A stretch of DNA of 64,000 nucleotides from Mycobacterium sp. 1274756.6 (GTDB lineage: Bacteria; Actinomycetota; Actinomycetes; Mycobacteriales; Mycobacteriaceae): positions 62,001 through 126,000 of the forward strand of contig NZ_LZLJ01000016.1 of NCBI RefSeq assembly GCF_001668625.1, in the 5' to 3' direction. The notes beneath the pieces were generated by a model. That model was not told the origin of the DNA and searched no databases. It worked only from the letters and a program-made list of their open reading frames with translations. The position numbers and the translations under genes are program-made. This document shows positions 12,532-21,047 of the stretch, in pieces. Numbering within the stretch: position 1 is the stretch's first letter; each line of letters starts with the position of its first letter.

Positions 12532-14040
12532 ATGCAGCGGATCATCGGAACCGAGGTCGAATACGGCATCTCCTCGCCGTCGGATCCGGCCGCCAACCCG
12601 ATCCTGACCTCCACGCAGGCGGTGCTGGCCTACGCCGCCGCCACCGGTCTGCAGCGCGGCAAACGCACCCGGTGGGACTACGAGGTGGAATCACCGCTGC
12701 GCGACGCCCGCGGGTTCGACCTGAGCCGCAGCGCGGGCCCGCCGCCGGTGGTCGACGCCGACGAGGTCGGCGCCGCCAACATGATCCTCACCAACGGCGC
12801 CCGGCTCTACGTCGACCACGCCCACCCGGAGTACTCCGCGCCGGAGTGCACCGACCCGATGGACGCGATGATCTGGGACAAGGCCGGCGAGCGGGTCATG
12901 GAGGCCGCCGCCCGCCACGTCGCCAGCGTGCCCGGCGCGGCCAAACTGCAGCTGTACAAGAACAACGTCGACGGCAAGGGCGCCTCCTACGGCTCCCACG
13001 AGAACTACCTGATGAGCCGCCAGACGCCGTTCTCCACCATCATCGCCGGACTCACCCCGTTCTTCGTGTCCCGGCAGGTGGTGGTCGGGTCCGGCCGGGT
13101 GGGGATCGGCCCCGCCGGCGAGGAACCCGGTTTCCAGCTCACCCAGCGCGCCGACTACATCGAGGTGGAGGTGGGGCTGGAGACCACCTTGAAACGCGGC
13201 ATCATCAACACCCGCGACGAGCCGCACGCCGACGCCGACAAATACCGCCGCCTGCACGTGATCATCGGCGACGCCAACCTCGCCGAGACGTCGACCTACC
13301 TCAAACTGGGCACCACCGCACTGGTGCTGGATCTGATCGAGGAGGGGCCCGAGCACGGCCTGGAACTCACCGACCTGGCGCTGGCCCGGCCGGTGCACGC
13401 CGTGCACGCCATCAGCCGTGACCCCTCGCTGCGTACGGCGGTGGCCTTGGCCGACGGGCGCGAGCTGACCGGGCTGGCCCTGCAGCGCATCTACCTGGAA
13501 CGGGTCGCCAAATTGGTGGACCGGCGCGACCCCGATCCGCGGGCCACCGACGTCCTGGAGACCTGGGCACGCGTGCTCGACCTGCTCGAACGCGACCCGA
13601 TGGAATGCGCCGACCTGCTGGACTGGCCGGCCAAGCTGCGGCTGCTGGAGGGGTTCCGCCAGCGTGAGAACCTGGCCTGGTCCGCGCCGCGGCTGCACCT
13701 GGTCGACCTGCAGTACTCCGATGTCCGGCTGGACAAGGGCCTGTACAACCGTCTGGTGGCGCGCGGCTCGATGCGCCGGCTGGTCAGCGAACAGCAGGTG
13801 CTGCACGCCGTCGACAACCCGCCCACCGACACCCGCGCCTACTTCCGCGGTGAGTGCATGCGCCGGTTCGGCTCCGATATCGCCGCGGCGAGCTGGGATT
13901 CGGTGATCTTCGACCTGGGCGGGGACTCGCTGGTGCGCATCCCGACCCTGGAGCCGCTGCGCGGCAGCCAGGCGCATGTCGGGGAGCTGCTGGACTCGGT
14001 GGACAGCGCCGTGGAGCTGGTGGATCAACTCACGACCTGA
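12532..14040 (+). CDS. dop: Pup deamidase/depupylase Dop
   Basis: A 502-residue carboxylate-amine-ligase-fold enzyme. In Mtb it converts the C-terminal Gln of Pup to Glu and also removes Pup from substrates. The N-terminus GTEVEYGIS carries the metal-binding glutamates. The long insert around residues 40-80 that distinguishes Dop from PafA is present. Conserved blocks ENYLMSR and [20 protein letters not shown] match the PafA/Dop family. Because Pup here already ends in Glu, only depupylation should be needed. It appears to have its own leaderless promoter and is followed by a small GC hairpin. Confidence 0.97.
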   Translation: MQRIIGTEVEYGISSPSDPAANPILTSTQAVLAYAAATGLQRGKRTRWDYEVESPLRDARGFDLSRSAGPPPVVDADEVGAANMILTNGARLYVDHAHPEYSAPECTDPMDAMIWDKAGERVMEAAARHVASVPGAAKLQLYKNNVDGKGASYGSHENYLMSRQTPFSTIIAGLTPFFVSRQVVVGSGRVGIGPAGEEPGFQLTQRADYIEVEVGLETTLKRGIINTRDEPHADADKYRRLHVIIGDANLAETSTYLKLGTTALVLDLIEEGPEHGLELTDLALARPVHAVHAISRDPSLRTAVALADGRELTGLALQRIYLERVAKLVDRRDPDPRATDVLETWARVLDLLERDPMECADLLDWPAKLRLLEGFRQRENLAWSAPRLHLVDLQYSDVRLDKGLYNRLVARGSMRRLVSEQQVLHAVDNPPTDTRAYFRGECMRRFGSDIAAASWDSVIFDLGGDSLVRIPTLEPLRGSQAHVGELLDSVDSAVELVDQLTT

Positions 14041-14113
14041 GCGCCGCTGAGCGCGGCGCGCCGGGCCCCGGACGGTAGGCTGAAGAAGCTGGCGGACGCG
14101 TGATGCGCCCGCC
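14041..14113 (+). promoter_or_regulatory. dop-pup intergenic hairpin, pup promoter and pup leader stem-loop
   Basis: GCGCCGC (14041-14047) and GCGGCGC (14053-14059) form a 7-bp hairpin right after the dop stop. TAGGCT (14076-14081) is a likely -10 for pup. Downstream, 14091-14100 can pair with 14104-14113 at 8 of 10 positions, ending before the pup Shine-Dalgarno sequence (AGGAGG). Confidence 0.45.
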
Positions 14114-14135
14114 AACGACCAAGCAGGAGGCAGCG

Positions 14136-14327
14136 ATGGCGCAGGAGCAGACCAAGCGCGGCGGAGGCGGGGGTGACGACGACCTGACCGGGGACACCGG
14201 TGCGGGTCAGGAACGTCGCGAGAAGCTGGCCTCCGAGACCGACGATCTGCTGGATGAGATCGACGACGTGCTGGAGGAGAACGCCGAAGACTTCGTGCGG
14301 GCCTACGTGCAGAAGGGCGGCGAGTGA
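14136..14327 (+). CDS. pup: Prokaryotic ubiquitin-like protein Pup, encoded with C-terminal Glu
   Basis: A 63-residue, mostly disordered tag protein attached to target lysines by PafA. It begins [16 protein letters not shown], and its C-terminal half ([20 protein letters not shown]) is the Mpa-binding helix. The last codons are AAG GGC GGC GAG TGA, so it ends Lys-Gly-Gly-Glu; the Mtb protein ends in Gln and must be deamidated by Dop. The start at ATG 14136 follows AGGAGG; an in-frame ATG at 14100 would add a tail unknown in the family. It overlaps prcB by 4 nt (GTGA). Confidence 0.97.
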   Translation: MAQEQTKRGGGGGDDDLTGDTGAGQERREKLASETDDLLDEIDDVLEENAEDFVRAYVQKGGE

Positions 14328-15208
14328 CCTGGATGTTCGGTGACCATCAGGGCCTCCACCTCGCCACGACCGGCTCCGGTTTCACCGAGCTCTCCTCGTT
14401 TTCGGATCTGCTGCGCCGCCAGGCGCCCGACCTGCTGCCGATGACCGCGACCGCCGACAGCGTCGGTGACCGGCTGCCGCACGGCACCACCATCGTCGCG
14501 CTGAAGTACCCCGGTGGGGTGGTGGTCGCCGGTGACCGTCGCGCCACCCAGGGCAACATGATCGCCGGGCGCGATGTGCAGAAGGTCTACATCACCGACG
14601 AGTACACCGCGACCGGCATCGCGGGCACCGCCGCGGTCGCGGTGGAGTTCGCCCGGCTCTACGCGGTGGAGCTCGAGCACTACGAAAAGCTCGAAGGGGT
14701 GCCGCTGACGTTCGCCGGCAAGGTCAATCGGCTGGCGATCATGGTGCGGTCCAACCTGGGCGCGGCCATGCAGGGGCTGATCGCGCTGCCGCTGCTGGCC
14801 GGCTACGACATCGACGCCGCCGACCCGAACTCGGCCGGGCGGATCGTCTCGTTCGACGCCGCGGGCGGCTGGAACCTCGAGGAGGAGGGCTACCAGTCGG
14901 TGGGCTCGGGCTCGCTGTTCGCGAAGTCGTCGATGAAGAAGCTCTACGCCCAAGTGCGCGACGCGGACTCGGCGCTGCGGGTGGCCATCGAGGCGCTCTA
15001 CGACGCCGCCGACGACGACTCCGCTACCGGCGGACCGGATCTGGTGCGCGGCATCTTCCCGACCGCGGTGACCATCGACGCCGACGGCGCCGAGGAGGTC
15101 ACCGAGCAGCGGATCGCCGAGTTGTCCCGCGAGATCATCGAAAGCCGCACCCGCGCCGATACATTCGGCCCCGACGGCGCCGCGGGCGAGCGGGGTGAGC
15201 AGCAGTGA
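14324..15208 (+). CDS. prcB: 20S proteasome beta subunit PrcB
   Basis: A 294-residue precursor of the catalytic proteasome subunit. An N-terminal propeptide of 54 residues precedes the sequence [13 protein letters not shown]; autocleavage exposes Thr55 as the nucleophile. The mature part has the family's [12 protein letters not shown] and [13 protein letters not shown] motifs. Start GTG 14324 overlaps the pup stop (GTGA) and gives MTW, as in Mtb. It is translationally coupled to pup before it and prcA after it. Confidence 0.97.
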   Translation: MTWMFGDHQGLHLATTGSGFTELSSFSDLLRRQAPDLLPMTATADSVGDRLPHGTTIVALKYPGGVVVAGDRRATQGNMIAGRDVQKVYITDEYTATGIAGTAAVAVEFARLYAVELEHYEKLEGVPLTFAGKVNRLAIMVRSNLGAAMQGLIALPLLAGYDIDAADPNSAGRIVSFDAAGGWNLEEEGYQSVGSGSLFAKSSMKKLYAQVRDADSALRVAIEALYDAADDDSATGGPDLVRGIFPTAVTIDADGAEEVTEQRIAELSREIIESRTRADTFGPDGAAGERGEQQ

Positions 15209-15930
15209 GTTTCCCTTACTTCATCTCGCCGGAACAGGCGATGCGCGAGCGCAGCGAGCTCGCCCGCAAGGGGATCGCGCGCGGCCGCAGCGTGGTGGTG
15301 TCCTCCTACGCCGACGGTGTGCTGTTCGTCGCCGAGAACCCGTCGCGGTCCCTGCAGAAGGTCAGTGAGCTCTACGACCGGGTGGGGTTCGCCGCGGTCG
15401 GCCGGTTCAACGAGTTCGACAACCTGCGCCGCGGCGGAATCCAGTTCGCCGACACCCGCGGTTACGCCTACGCCCGCCGCGACGTCACCGGCAGGCAGCT
15501 GGCCAACGTCTACGCCCAGACGCTGGGGACGATCTTCACCGAGCAGGCCAAGCCTTACGAGGTGGAGCTGTGCGTCGCCGAGGTGGCGCACTACGGCGAG
15601 ACCAAACGCCCGGAGCTGTACCGCATCACCTACGACGGCTCGATCAACGACGAACCGCATTTCGTGGTCATGGGCGGCACCACCGAGCCGATCATCACCG
15701 CGATGAAGGACTCCTACACCGAGAACGCCGACCTGGCCGACGCGGTGCAGGTGGCGGTGCATGCCCTGCACGCCGACAACGGGGAGGCCGCCGAGCCCCG
15801 GGTGCTCGGGCCGGGCACGCTGGAGGTGGCGATCCTCGACGCCGGCCGGCCCAAGCGGGCGTTCCGCCGGATCACCGGGGCCGCGCTGGAGGCGCTGCTG
15901 CCCGAGCGGGCGGCGGACAGCACCGACTAG
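15205..15930 (+). CDS. prcA: 20S proteasome alpha subunit PrcA
   Basis: A 241-residue subunit that forms the outer rings of the 20S particle. The N-terminal [28 protein letters not shown] contains the gating segment and helix H0 that in Mtb controls entry to the chamber. The body has the alpha-type fold with [29 protein letters not shown]. There is no catalytic Thr. GTG 15205 overlaps the prcB stop (GTGA). Confidence 0.96.
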   Translation: MSFPYFISPEQAMRERSELARKGIARGRSVVVSSYADGVLFVAENPSRSLQKVSELYDRVGFAAVGRFNEFDNLRRGGIQFADTRGYAYARRDVTGRQLANVYAQTLGTIFTEQAKPYEVELCVAEVAHYGETKRPELYRITYDGSINDEPHFVVMGGTTEPIITAMKDSYTENADLADAVQVAVHALHADNGEAAEPRVLGPGTLEVAILDAGRPKRAFRRITGAALEALLPERAADSTD

Positions 15931-15981
15931 CGCTCTCCCGCCTATCGGCGCGGCCGACCCGCACCGCACCCGCCCACCCAG

Positions 15982-15987
15982 TAGGCT
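15982..15987 (+). promoter_or_regulatory. Leaderless pafA promoter (-10 TAGGCT)
   Basis: TAGGCT is followed by 6 nt and then GTG 15994. No Shine-Dalgarno sequence precedes this GTG, which supports a leaderless start. Confidence 0.6.
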
Positions 15988-15993
15988 CAAACC

Positions 15994-17352
15994 GTGCAGC
16001 GACGAATCATGGGCATCGAGACCGAGTTCGGCGTGACCTGCACGTTCCACGGCCAACGCCGACTGTCCCCCGACGAGGTGGCCCGCTACCTGTTCCGCCG
16101 GGTGGTCTCCTGGGGACGCAGCTCCAACGTTTTCCTGCGCAACGGGGCGCGGCTCTACCTCGACGTGGGCAGCCACCCCGAGTACGCCACCGCCGAATGC
16201 GACAACCTGCTGCAGCTGGTCACCCACGACCGCGCCGGGGAACGGGTGCTCGAAGACCTGCTGATCGACGCCGAACAGCGGCTGGTCGACGAGGGGATCG
16301 GCGGCGACATCTACCTGTTCAAGAACAACACCGACTCGGCCGGCAACTCCTACGGCTGCCACGAGAACTACCTGATCGTGCGGGCCGGGGAGTTCTCCCG
16401 CATCTCCGACGTGCTGCTGCCGTTCCTGGTGACCCGCCAGCTGATCTGCGGCGCGGGCAAGGTGCTGCAGACCCCCAAGGCCGCCACCTTCTGCCTGAGC
16501 CAGCGCGCCGAGCACATCTGGGAGGGTGTCTCCAGCGCCACCACCCGGTCCCGGCCGATCATCAACACCCGCGACGAGCCGCACGCCGACGCCGAGAAGT
16601 ACCGTCGCCTGCACGTCATCGTCGGCGACTCCAATATGAGCGAGACCACCACGATGCTCAAGGTGGGCACCGCCGCGCTGGTGCTGGAGATGATCGAGGC
16701 CGGGGTGGCGTTCCGGGACTTCTCCCTGGACAACCCGATCCGCGCGATCCGGGAGGTCAGCCACGACGTCACCGGCCGGCGCCCGGTCCGGCTGGCCGGC
16801 GGGCGACAGGCCAGCGCACTGGACATCCAGCGCGAGTACTACAGCCGCGCGGTGGACTACTTGGCCAACCGGGCGCCCGCGCCGCAGCTCCAGCAGGTCA
16901 TCGACCTGTGGGGCCGCCAACTCGACGCCGTGGAGAGCCAGGACTTCGCCAAAGTCGACACCGAGATCGACTGGGTGATCAAACGCAAACTGTTCCAGCG
17001 CTACCAGGACCGCTACGACATGGAACTGTCCGATCCCAAGATCGCCCAGCTGGACCTGGCCTACCACGACATCAAACGCGGCCGCGGGGTGTTCGACCTG
17101 CTGCAGCGCAAAGGGCTGGCCGCCCGCGTCACCACCGACGAGGAGATCGACGCGGCCGTCGACACCCCGCCGCAGACCACCCGGGCCAAACTGCGCGGGG
17201 AGTTCATCAGCGCCGCCCAGGCCGCCGGCCGCGACTTCACCGTCGACTGGGTGCATCTCAAGCTCAACGACCAGGCGCAGCGCACCGTGCTGTGCAAGGA
17301 CCCGTTCCGGTACGAGGACGAGCGGGTGGCGCGGCTGATCGCCAGCATGTGA
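15994..17352 (+). CDS. pafA: Pup-protein ligase PafA
   Basis: A 452-residue ligase that uses ATP to join the C-terminal Glu of Pup to substrate lysines. It starts [14 protein letters not shown], with the metal-binding Glu residues, and carries the shared Dop/PafA blocks [28 protein letters not shown] and [25 protein letters not shown]. It lacks the long insert near residue 50 seen in Dop. In Mtb a PE/PPE-containing stretch separates prcA and pafA; here the gap is 63 bp, so the whole pupylation set is contiguous. Confidence 0.97.
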   Translation: MQRRIMGIETEFGVTCTFHGQRRLSPDEVARYLFRRVVSWGRSSNVFLRNGARLYLDVGSHPEYATAECDNLLQLVTHDRAGERVLEDLLIDAEQRLVDEGIGGDIYLFKNNTDSAGNSYGCHENYLIVRAGEFSRISDVLLPFLVTRQLICGAGKVLQTPKAATFCLSQRAEHIWEGVSSATTRSRPIINTRDEPHADAEKYRRLHVIVGDSNMSETTTMLKVGTAALVLEMIEAGVAFRDFSLDNPIRAIREVSHDVTGRRPVRLAGGRQASALDIQREYYSRAVDYLANRAPAPQLQQVIDLWGRQLDAVESQDFAKVDTEIDWVIKRKLFQRYQDRYDMELSDPKIAQLDLAYHDIKRGRGVFDLLQRKGLAARVTTDEEIDAAVDTPPQTTRAKLRGEFISAAQAAGRDFTVDWVHLKLNDQAQRTVLCKDPFRYEDERVARLIASM

Positions 17353-17448
17353 GCCGCGCGCGATTCCGGGCGATCCGGTCAAAGCCGCCCGCCGACATCG
17401 CTCCGCGATTACTGTGCGTCGGATCAGATGCACAGCAAAGGGGCTGTC

Positions 17449-17739
17449 ATGAACCGAATCGTGATCGGAATGGTCTTCGCGGCGGTCGCCGCGGTCGCTG
17501 CGGCGCCGCTCGCGCACGCTGATCGCACAGTGACCGTGCGGGAAGCCTGCGAACTGACCAGCGGGCCGGGGTCTTATGCGGTCAAACTCGGTATCGCCGA
17601 TGTGGGGTGCATGCCACCCGGTGGGGCCCGCACCGGCGGCCCGCCGACCGTCGCGGTGGCCGTGTTGATGGCCCAGCAGTTCCCGGGCTCCTACCGGGTC
17701 GGGCCCGGCCCGTGGGCGGATTGGGTGATCCCGGGCTGA
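17449..17739 (+). CDS. Small secreted protein of unknown function
   Basis: A 96-residue protein with a clear signal peptide (MNRIVIGMVFAAVAAVAAAPLAHA, cleavage before Asp25). The mature part is about 72 residues with two Cys (EACEL and VGCMPP) that could form a disulfide. ATG 17449 follows AAGGGG at a suitable distance; an ATG at 17428 would add 7 residues. TACTGT (17410-17415) is a possible -10. No family is recognised. It sits between pafA and pafB. Confidence 0.65.
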   Translation: MNRIVIGMVFAAVAAVAAAPLAHADRTVTVREACELTSGPGSYAVKLGIADVGCMPPGGARTGGPPTVAVAVLMAQQFPGSYRVGPGPWADWVIPG

Positions 17740-17778
17740 TCGGCGTGCCGGACCCGACCCTGAGCGCCGCACGCCCAT

Positions 17779-17784
17779 TAGGCT
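17779..17784 (+). promoter_or_regulatory. Leaderless pafB promoter (-10 TAGGCT)
   Basis: TAGGCT ends right before GTG 17785 and 6 nt before GTG 17791. The usual 6-nt spacing selects GTG 17791 as the start. That start gives MAESKVERL, close to the known PafB N-terminus. Confidence 0.55.
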
Positions 17785-17790
17785 GTGGCC

Positions 17791-18789
17791 GTGGCGGAAT
17801 CGAAAGTCGAACGGCTGCTCAACCTGGTGATCGCACTGCTGTCCACCCGCGGGTACCTCACCGCCGAGAAGATCCGCGCCACGGTGGTCGGCTACGACAA
17901 CTCCAGCGACGACGCCTTTGCCCGCATGTTCGAGCGGGACAAAAGCGAACTGCGCGACCTGGGCATCCCGCTGGAGACCGGCAAGGCGTCCTCATCGAGC
18001 CCGGTGGAGGGCTACCGGATCAGCGCCGATGACTACGCGCTGCCCGAGATCACCCTGACCGCGGGGGAGGCCGCGGCGGTGGCGGTGGCCGGCCAGCTGT
18101 GGGAGACCCCCGAACTGATCACCGCGACCCAGCGGGCCCTGCTGAAGCTGCGCGCCGCCGGCGTCGACGTCGACCCCGACGCCTCCACCGCGATCGCGCC
18201 GGTCACCGAACGGCCCGGCCTGCGCGGTGCGGGCACCGTGCTCGCCGGTCTGCTCGCCGCCATCGACCACGGCCAGGCGGTGCAGTTCGAGCACCGGCCC
18301 TCCCGCAGCCAGCCCTACACGCTGCGCACCGTCGAGCCGTGGGGAGTGCTCACCGCCAAGGGCCGCTGGTACCTGGTCGGCCACGACCGCGACCGCGACG
18401 ACACCCGGGTCTTCCGGCTGTCCCGCATGGGCGACACCGTCACCCCGATCGGGGCGCCGGGCGCCGTCAGCCGCACCGCCGACGTCGACCTGCGACAACT
18501 GCTCACCGACGTCGTCGCCGGGTCGGCGACCACGACGACCGCGCGGGTCTGGGTGGCCGAGGACCGCGGGGTGGCGCTGCGGCGCACCGGCACCGCCGTC
18601 GAGCAGCGCCGGCTGGGTGAGCGCGACGGCACGGTGTTCGAACTGCCGGCCGACGCGCTGGGCCAGTTGACCCGCACCGTCGCCGGGTACGGCGCCGATG
18701 CGGTGGTACTGGAACCGGCCGAGCTGCGCGAGGACGTCCTCGCCCGGCTGCGAGCCCTGGCGAGCGACGACGTGGAGGTGTCCGGCTGA
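17791..18789 (+). CDS. pafB: WYL-domain transcriptional regulator PafB
   Basis: A 332-residue protein of the PafBC pair, the transcriptional activator of the LexA-independent DNA-damage response in mycobacteria; despite the name it is not part of pupylation. The N-terminal winged helix (KVERLLNLVIALLSTRGYLTAEKI) is followed by a WYL domain (GRWYLVGHDRDRDDTRVFRLSRM) and a C-terminal WCX extension. It overlaps pafC by TGATG. Confidence 0.94.
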   Translation: MAESKVERLLNLVIALLSTRGYLTAEKIRATVVGYDNSSDDAFARMFERDKSELRDLGIPLETGKASSSSPVEGYRISADDYALPEITLTAGEAAAVAVAGQLWETPELITATQRALLKLRAAGVDVDPDASTAIAPVTERPGLRGAGTVLAGLLAAIDHGQAVQFEHRPSRSQPYTLRTVEPWGVLTAKGRWYLVGHDRDRDDTRVFRLSRMGDTVTPIGAPGAVSRTADVDLRQLLTDVVAGSATTTTARVWVAEDRGVALRRTGTAVEQRRLGERDGTVFELPADALGQLTRTVAGYGADAVVLEPAELREDVLARLRALASDDVEVSG

Positions 18790-19769
18790 TGCGCCCGATC
18801 TCCGAACGACTGGTACGGCTGCTCAACATGGTCCCGTACTTCCAGGCCAACCCGCGGGTGCACCGCGCCAAGGCGGCCACCGACCTCGGGGTCACCGAGG
18901 AGCAGCTGGTCGACGACCTCAACCTGCTGTTCGTCAGCGGCCTGCCCGGCCACTACCCCGACGACCTGATCGACTTCGTCGACATCGACGCCGACCACAT
19001 CGAGGTGACCTTCTCCGCCGGGCTGGACCACCCGCTGGGCCTGACCTCCCCGGAGGCCACCGGTCTGCTGATGGCGCTGCGCGCCCTGACCGACATCCCC
19101 GGCGTGGTGGAGCCGGAGGCCGCGCGCAGTGCGATCGCCAAGATCGAGGCGGCGGCCGGCGCGGCCACCGCTGACCAGCCCGAAGCGGTGGCCGCCGTCG
19201 ACGAACCCGCCCCCGCCGAGCACGACGCCGCCGCCGCGGTCCGCCAGGCCGTCACCGACCGCCGCGCGCTGAGCATCGACTACTACGCCGCCTCCCACGA
19301 CACCCTGACCACCCGGATGGTGGACCCGATCCGGGTGGTGCTGATCGGCAACCACAGCTACCTGGAGGGCTGGTGCCGGGAAGCCGAGGGGGTCCGGCTG
19401 TTCCGGTTCGACCGGATCGTGGACACCACCGTGCTCGACGAACCGTCGTCCCCACCGGAGCCGGCCGTGACCGCCCCGACCGACATGTCGCTGTTCACCG
19501 CCGACCCGGGCCTGCCGGCCGCCACCCTGCTGGTGGCGCCGACGGCGGCCTGGATGTTCGAGTACTACCCGATGCGGGTGCTCAACGAACGGCCCGACGG
19601 CACCTGCGAGGCGGCGATGACCTATGCCTCCGACGACTGGATGACCCGGCTGCTGCTCGGCCTGGGCGGGCAGGTGCGGGTTCTGAAACCGGAGACGCTG
19701 GCCGATCAGGTGCGGCAGGCCGCGACCGCGGCGCTGGCCGCCTACGACGCCGCGGGCCTCTCCACCTAA
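18789..19769 (+). CDS. pafC: WYL-domain transcriptional regulator PafC
   Basis: The 326-residue partner of PafB, with the same winged-helix, WYL and WCX order. The helix region RLVRLLNMVPYFQANPRVHRAKAATDLGV is at the N-terminus, and the WYL part includes YLEGWCREAEGVRLFRFDRI. An Ala/Glu/Pro-rich linker lies at about residues 115-150. ATG 18789 shares its A with the pafB stop, so the pair is made in equal amounts, as expected for a heterodimer. Confidence 0.94.
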   Translation: MRPISERLVRLLNMVPYFQANPRVHRAKAATDLGVTEEQLVDDLNLLFVSGLPGHYPDDLIDFVDIDADHIEVTFSAGLDHPLGLTSPEATGLLMALRALTDIPGVVEPEAARSAIAKIEAAAGAATADQPEAVAAVDEPAPAEHDAAAAVRQAVTDRRALSIDYYAASHDTLTTRMVDPIRVVLIGNHSYLEGWCREAEGVRLFRFDRIVDTTVLDEPSSPPEPAVTAPTDMSLFTADPGLPAATLLVAPTAAWMFEYYPMRVLNERPDGTCEAAMTYASDDWMTRLLLGLGGQVRVLKPETLADQVRQAATAALAAYDAAGLST

Positions 19770-19820
19770 CGCTGCCAGCCGGCTGCGGTAGCATCGTGGC
19801 GACGTCTGGAGGTAACCAAA

Positions 19821-20063
19821 GTGGGCAGTCTTAGTCCGTGGCACTGGGCGATCCTGCTGGTCGTGGTGATCGTTCTGTTCGGTGCCAAACGGCTTCCCGA
19901 CGCAGCACGGTCGCTGGGCAAGTCGTTGCGGATCTTCAAATCCGAGGTTCGTGAACTGCAGAACGAGAGCAGGGCCGAGTCCCCTGCCTCCCCCGCCGCG
20001 CCGCCCACCGCGGTGCAGTCCGAGCGCGTCGACCCACCCGCGGCCGACGGACGGGCTTCCTAA
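19821..20063 (+). CDS. tatA: Sec-independent translocase subunit TatA
   Basis: An 80-residue subunit of the twin-arginine export pore. It has a short N-terminal membrane helix ([21 protein letters not shown]), the FGAKRLPD hinge, an amphipathic helix ([19 protein letters not shown]) and a disordered Pro/Ala tail. GTG 19821 has GGAGG at 19808-19812, and TAGCAT (19789-19794) is a likely -10. TatB is not in the window. tatC follows after 48 bp. Confidence 0.95.
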   Translation: MGSLSPWHWAILLVVVIVLFGAKRLPDAARSLGKSLRIFKSEVRELQNESRAESPASPAAPPTAVQSERVDPPAADGRAS

Positions 20064-20111
20064 CCCGGCCTCGACCCCGGCGTGCGGCACGGCCGCACGC
20101 CCCGACTTCTG

Positions 20112-21047
20112 ATGGTGCGCACCCAAGGATTGTTCAAACGGCTGGATCCGCGGCAGCGCCGCAGCCGCACCAATCCGGACGGCACCATGGCGCTCGCCGA
20201 CCACCTGCGCGAACTGCGGACCCGGCTGCTGATCTCGCTGGCGGCGATCTTCGTGACCACGATCGCCGGTTTCCTGTGGTACTCGCACTCGGTGTTCGGG
20301 CTGGAGAGCCTGGGCGAATGGCTGCGCCACCCGTACTGCGCGCTGCCGCCGTCGGCGCGGGCCGACATCAGCGCCGACGGGCAGTGCCGGCTGCTGGCGA
20401 CCGCCCCGTTCGACCAGTTCATGCTGCGGCTCAAGGTGGGCCTGGCCGCCGGGGTGGTGCTGGCCTGCCCGGTCTGGTTCTACCAGCTGTGGGCGTTCAT
20501 CACCCCGGGGCTCTACCGCAAGGAGCGCCGGTTCGCGGTCACCTTCGTGGTCTCGGCGGCGGTGCTGTTCGTCGCCGGCGCGCTGCTGGCCTACCTGGTC
20601 CTGGCCAAGGCGTTGCACTTCCTGCTGACGATCGGCAGCGACGTGCAGGTCACCGCGCTCTCCGGCGACCAGTACTTCGGGTTCCTGATCAACCTGCTGC
20701 TGGTCTTCGGCATCAGCTTCGAGTTCCCGCTGCTGATCGTGATGCTCAACGCCGTCGGGGTGCTGAGCTACCAGCGGCTCAAGCAGTGGCGGCGCGGCCT
20801 GATCTTCGTGGTGTTCCTGTTCGCGGCGATCTTCACCCCCGGCTCCGACCCGTTCTCGATGATCGCGCTGGGCCTCGCGCTCACCCTGCTGCTGGAGTTC
20901 GCGATCCAGATCGCTCGCCTGCACGACAGACGCCGGGCGCGACGCGAAGCCGCCACCCTGGCCGACGACGAGGCGTCGGTGCTCGAGGAGCCCGCCCCGG
21001 TGCCCGCGCCCGGCCCGATCACCCGCACCGATGACGACGCCACCTGA
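20112..21047 (+). CDS. tatC: Sec-independent translocase subunit TatC
   Basis: A 311-residue, six-helix membrane protein that recognises twin-arginine signal peptides. It has the N-terminal [15 protein letters not shown] block with the conserved ELR, the first periplasmic loop ([19 protein letters not shown]), F-x-x-x-L-K in [12 protein letters not shown], and [11 protein letters not shown] in the last loop. Two Cys lie in the first loop. ATG 20112 is chosen; GTG 20115 is equally possible. Its end overlaps helY by 17 nt. Confidence 0.95.
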   Translation: MVRTQGLFKRLDPRQRRSRTNPDGTMALADHLRELRTRLLISLAAIFVTTIAGFLWYSHSVFGLESLGEWLRHPYCALPPSARADISADGQCRLLATAPFDQFMLRLKVGLAAGVVLACPVWFYQLWAFITPGLYRKERRFAVTFVVSAAVLFVAGALLAYLVLAKALHFLLTIGSDVQVTALSGDQYFGFLINLLLVFGISFEFPLLIVMLNAVGVLSYQRLKQWRRGLIFVVFLFAAIFTPGSDPFSMIALGLALTLLLEFAIQIARLHDRRRARREAATLADDEASVLEEPAPVPAPGPITRTDDDAT

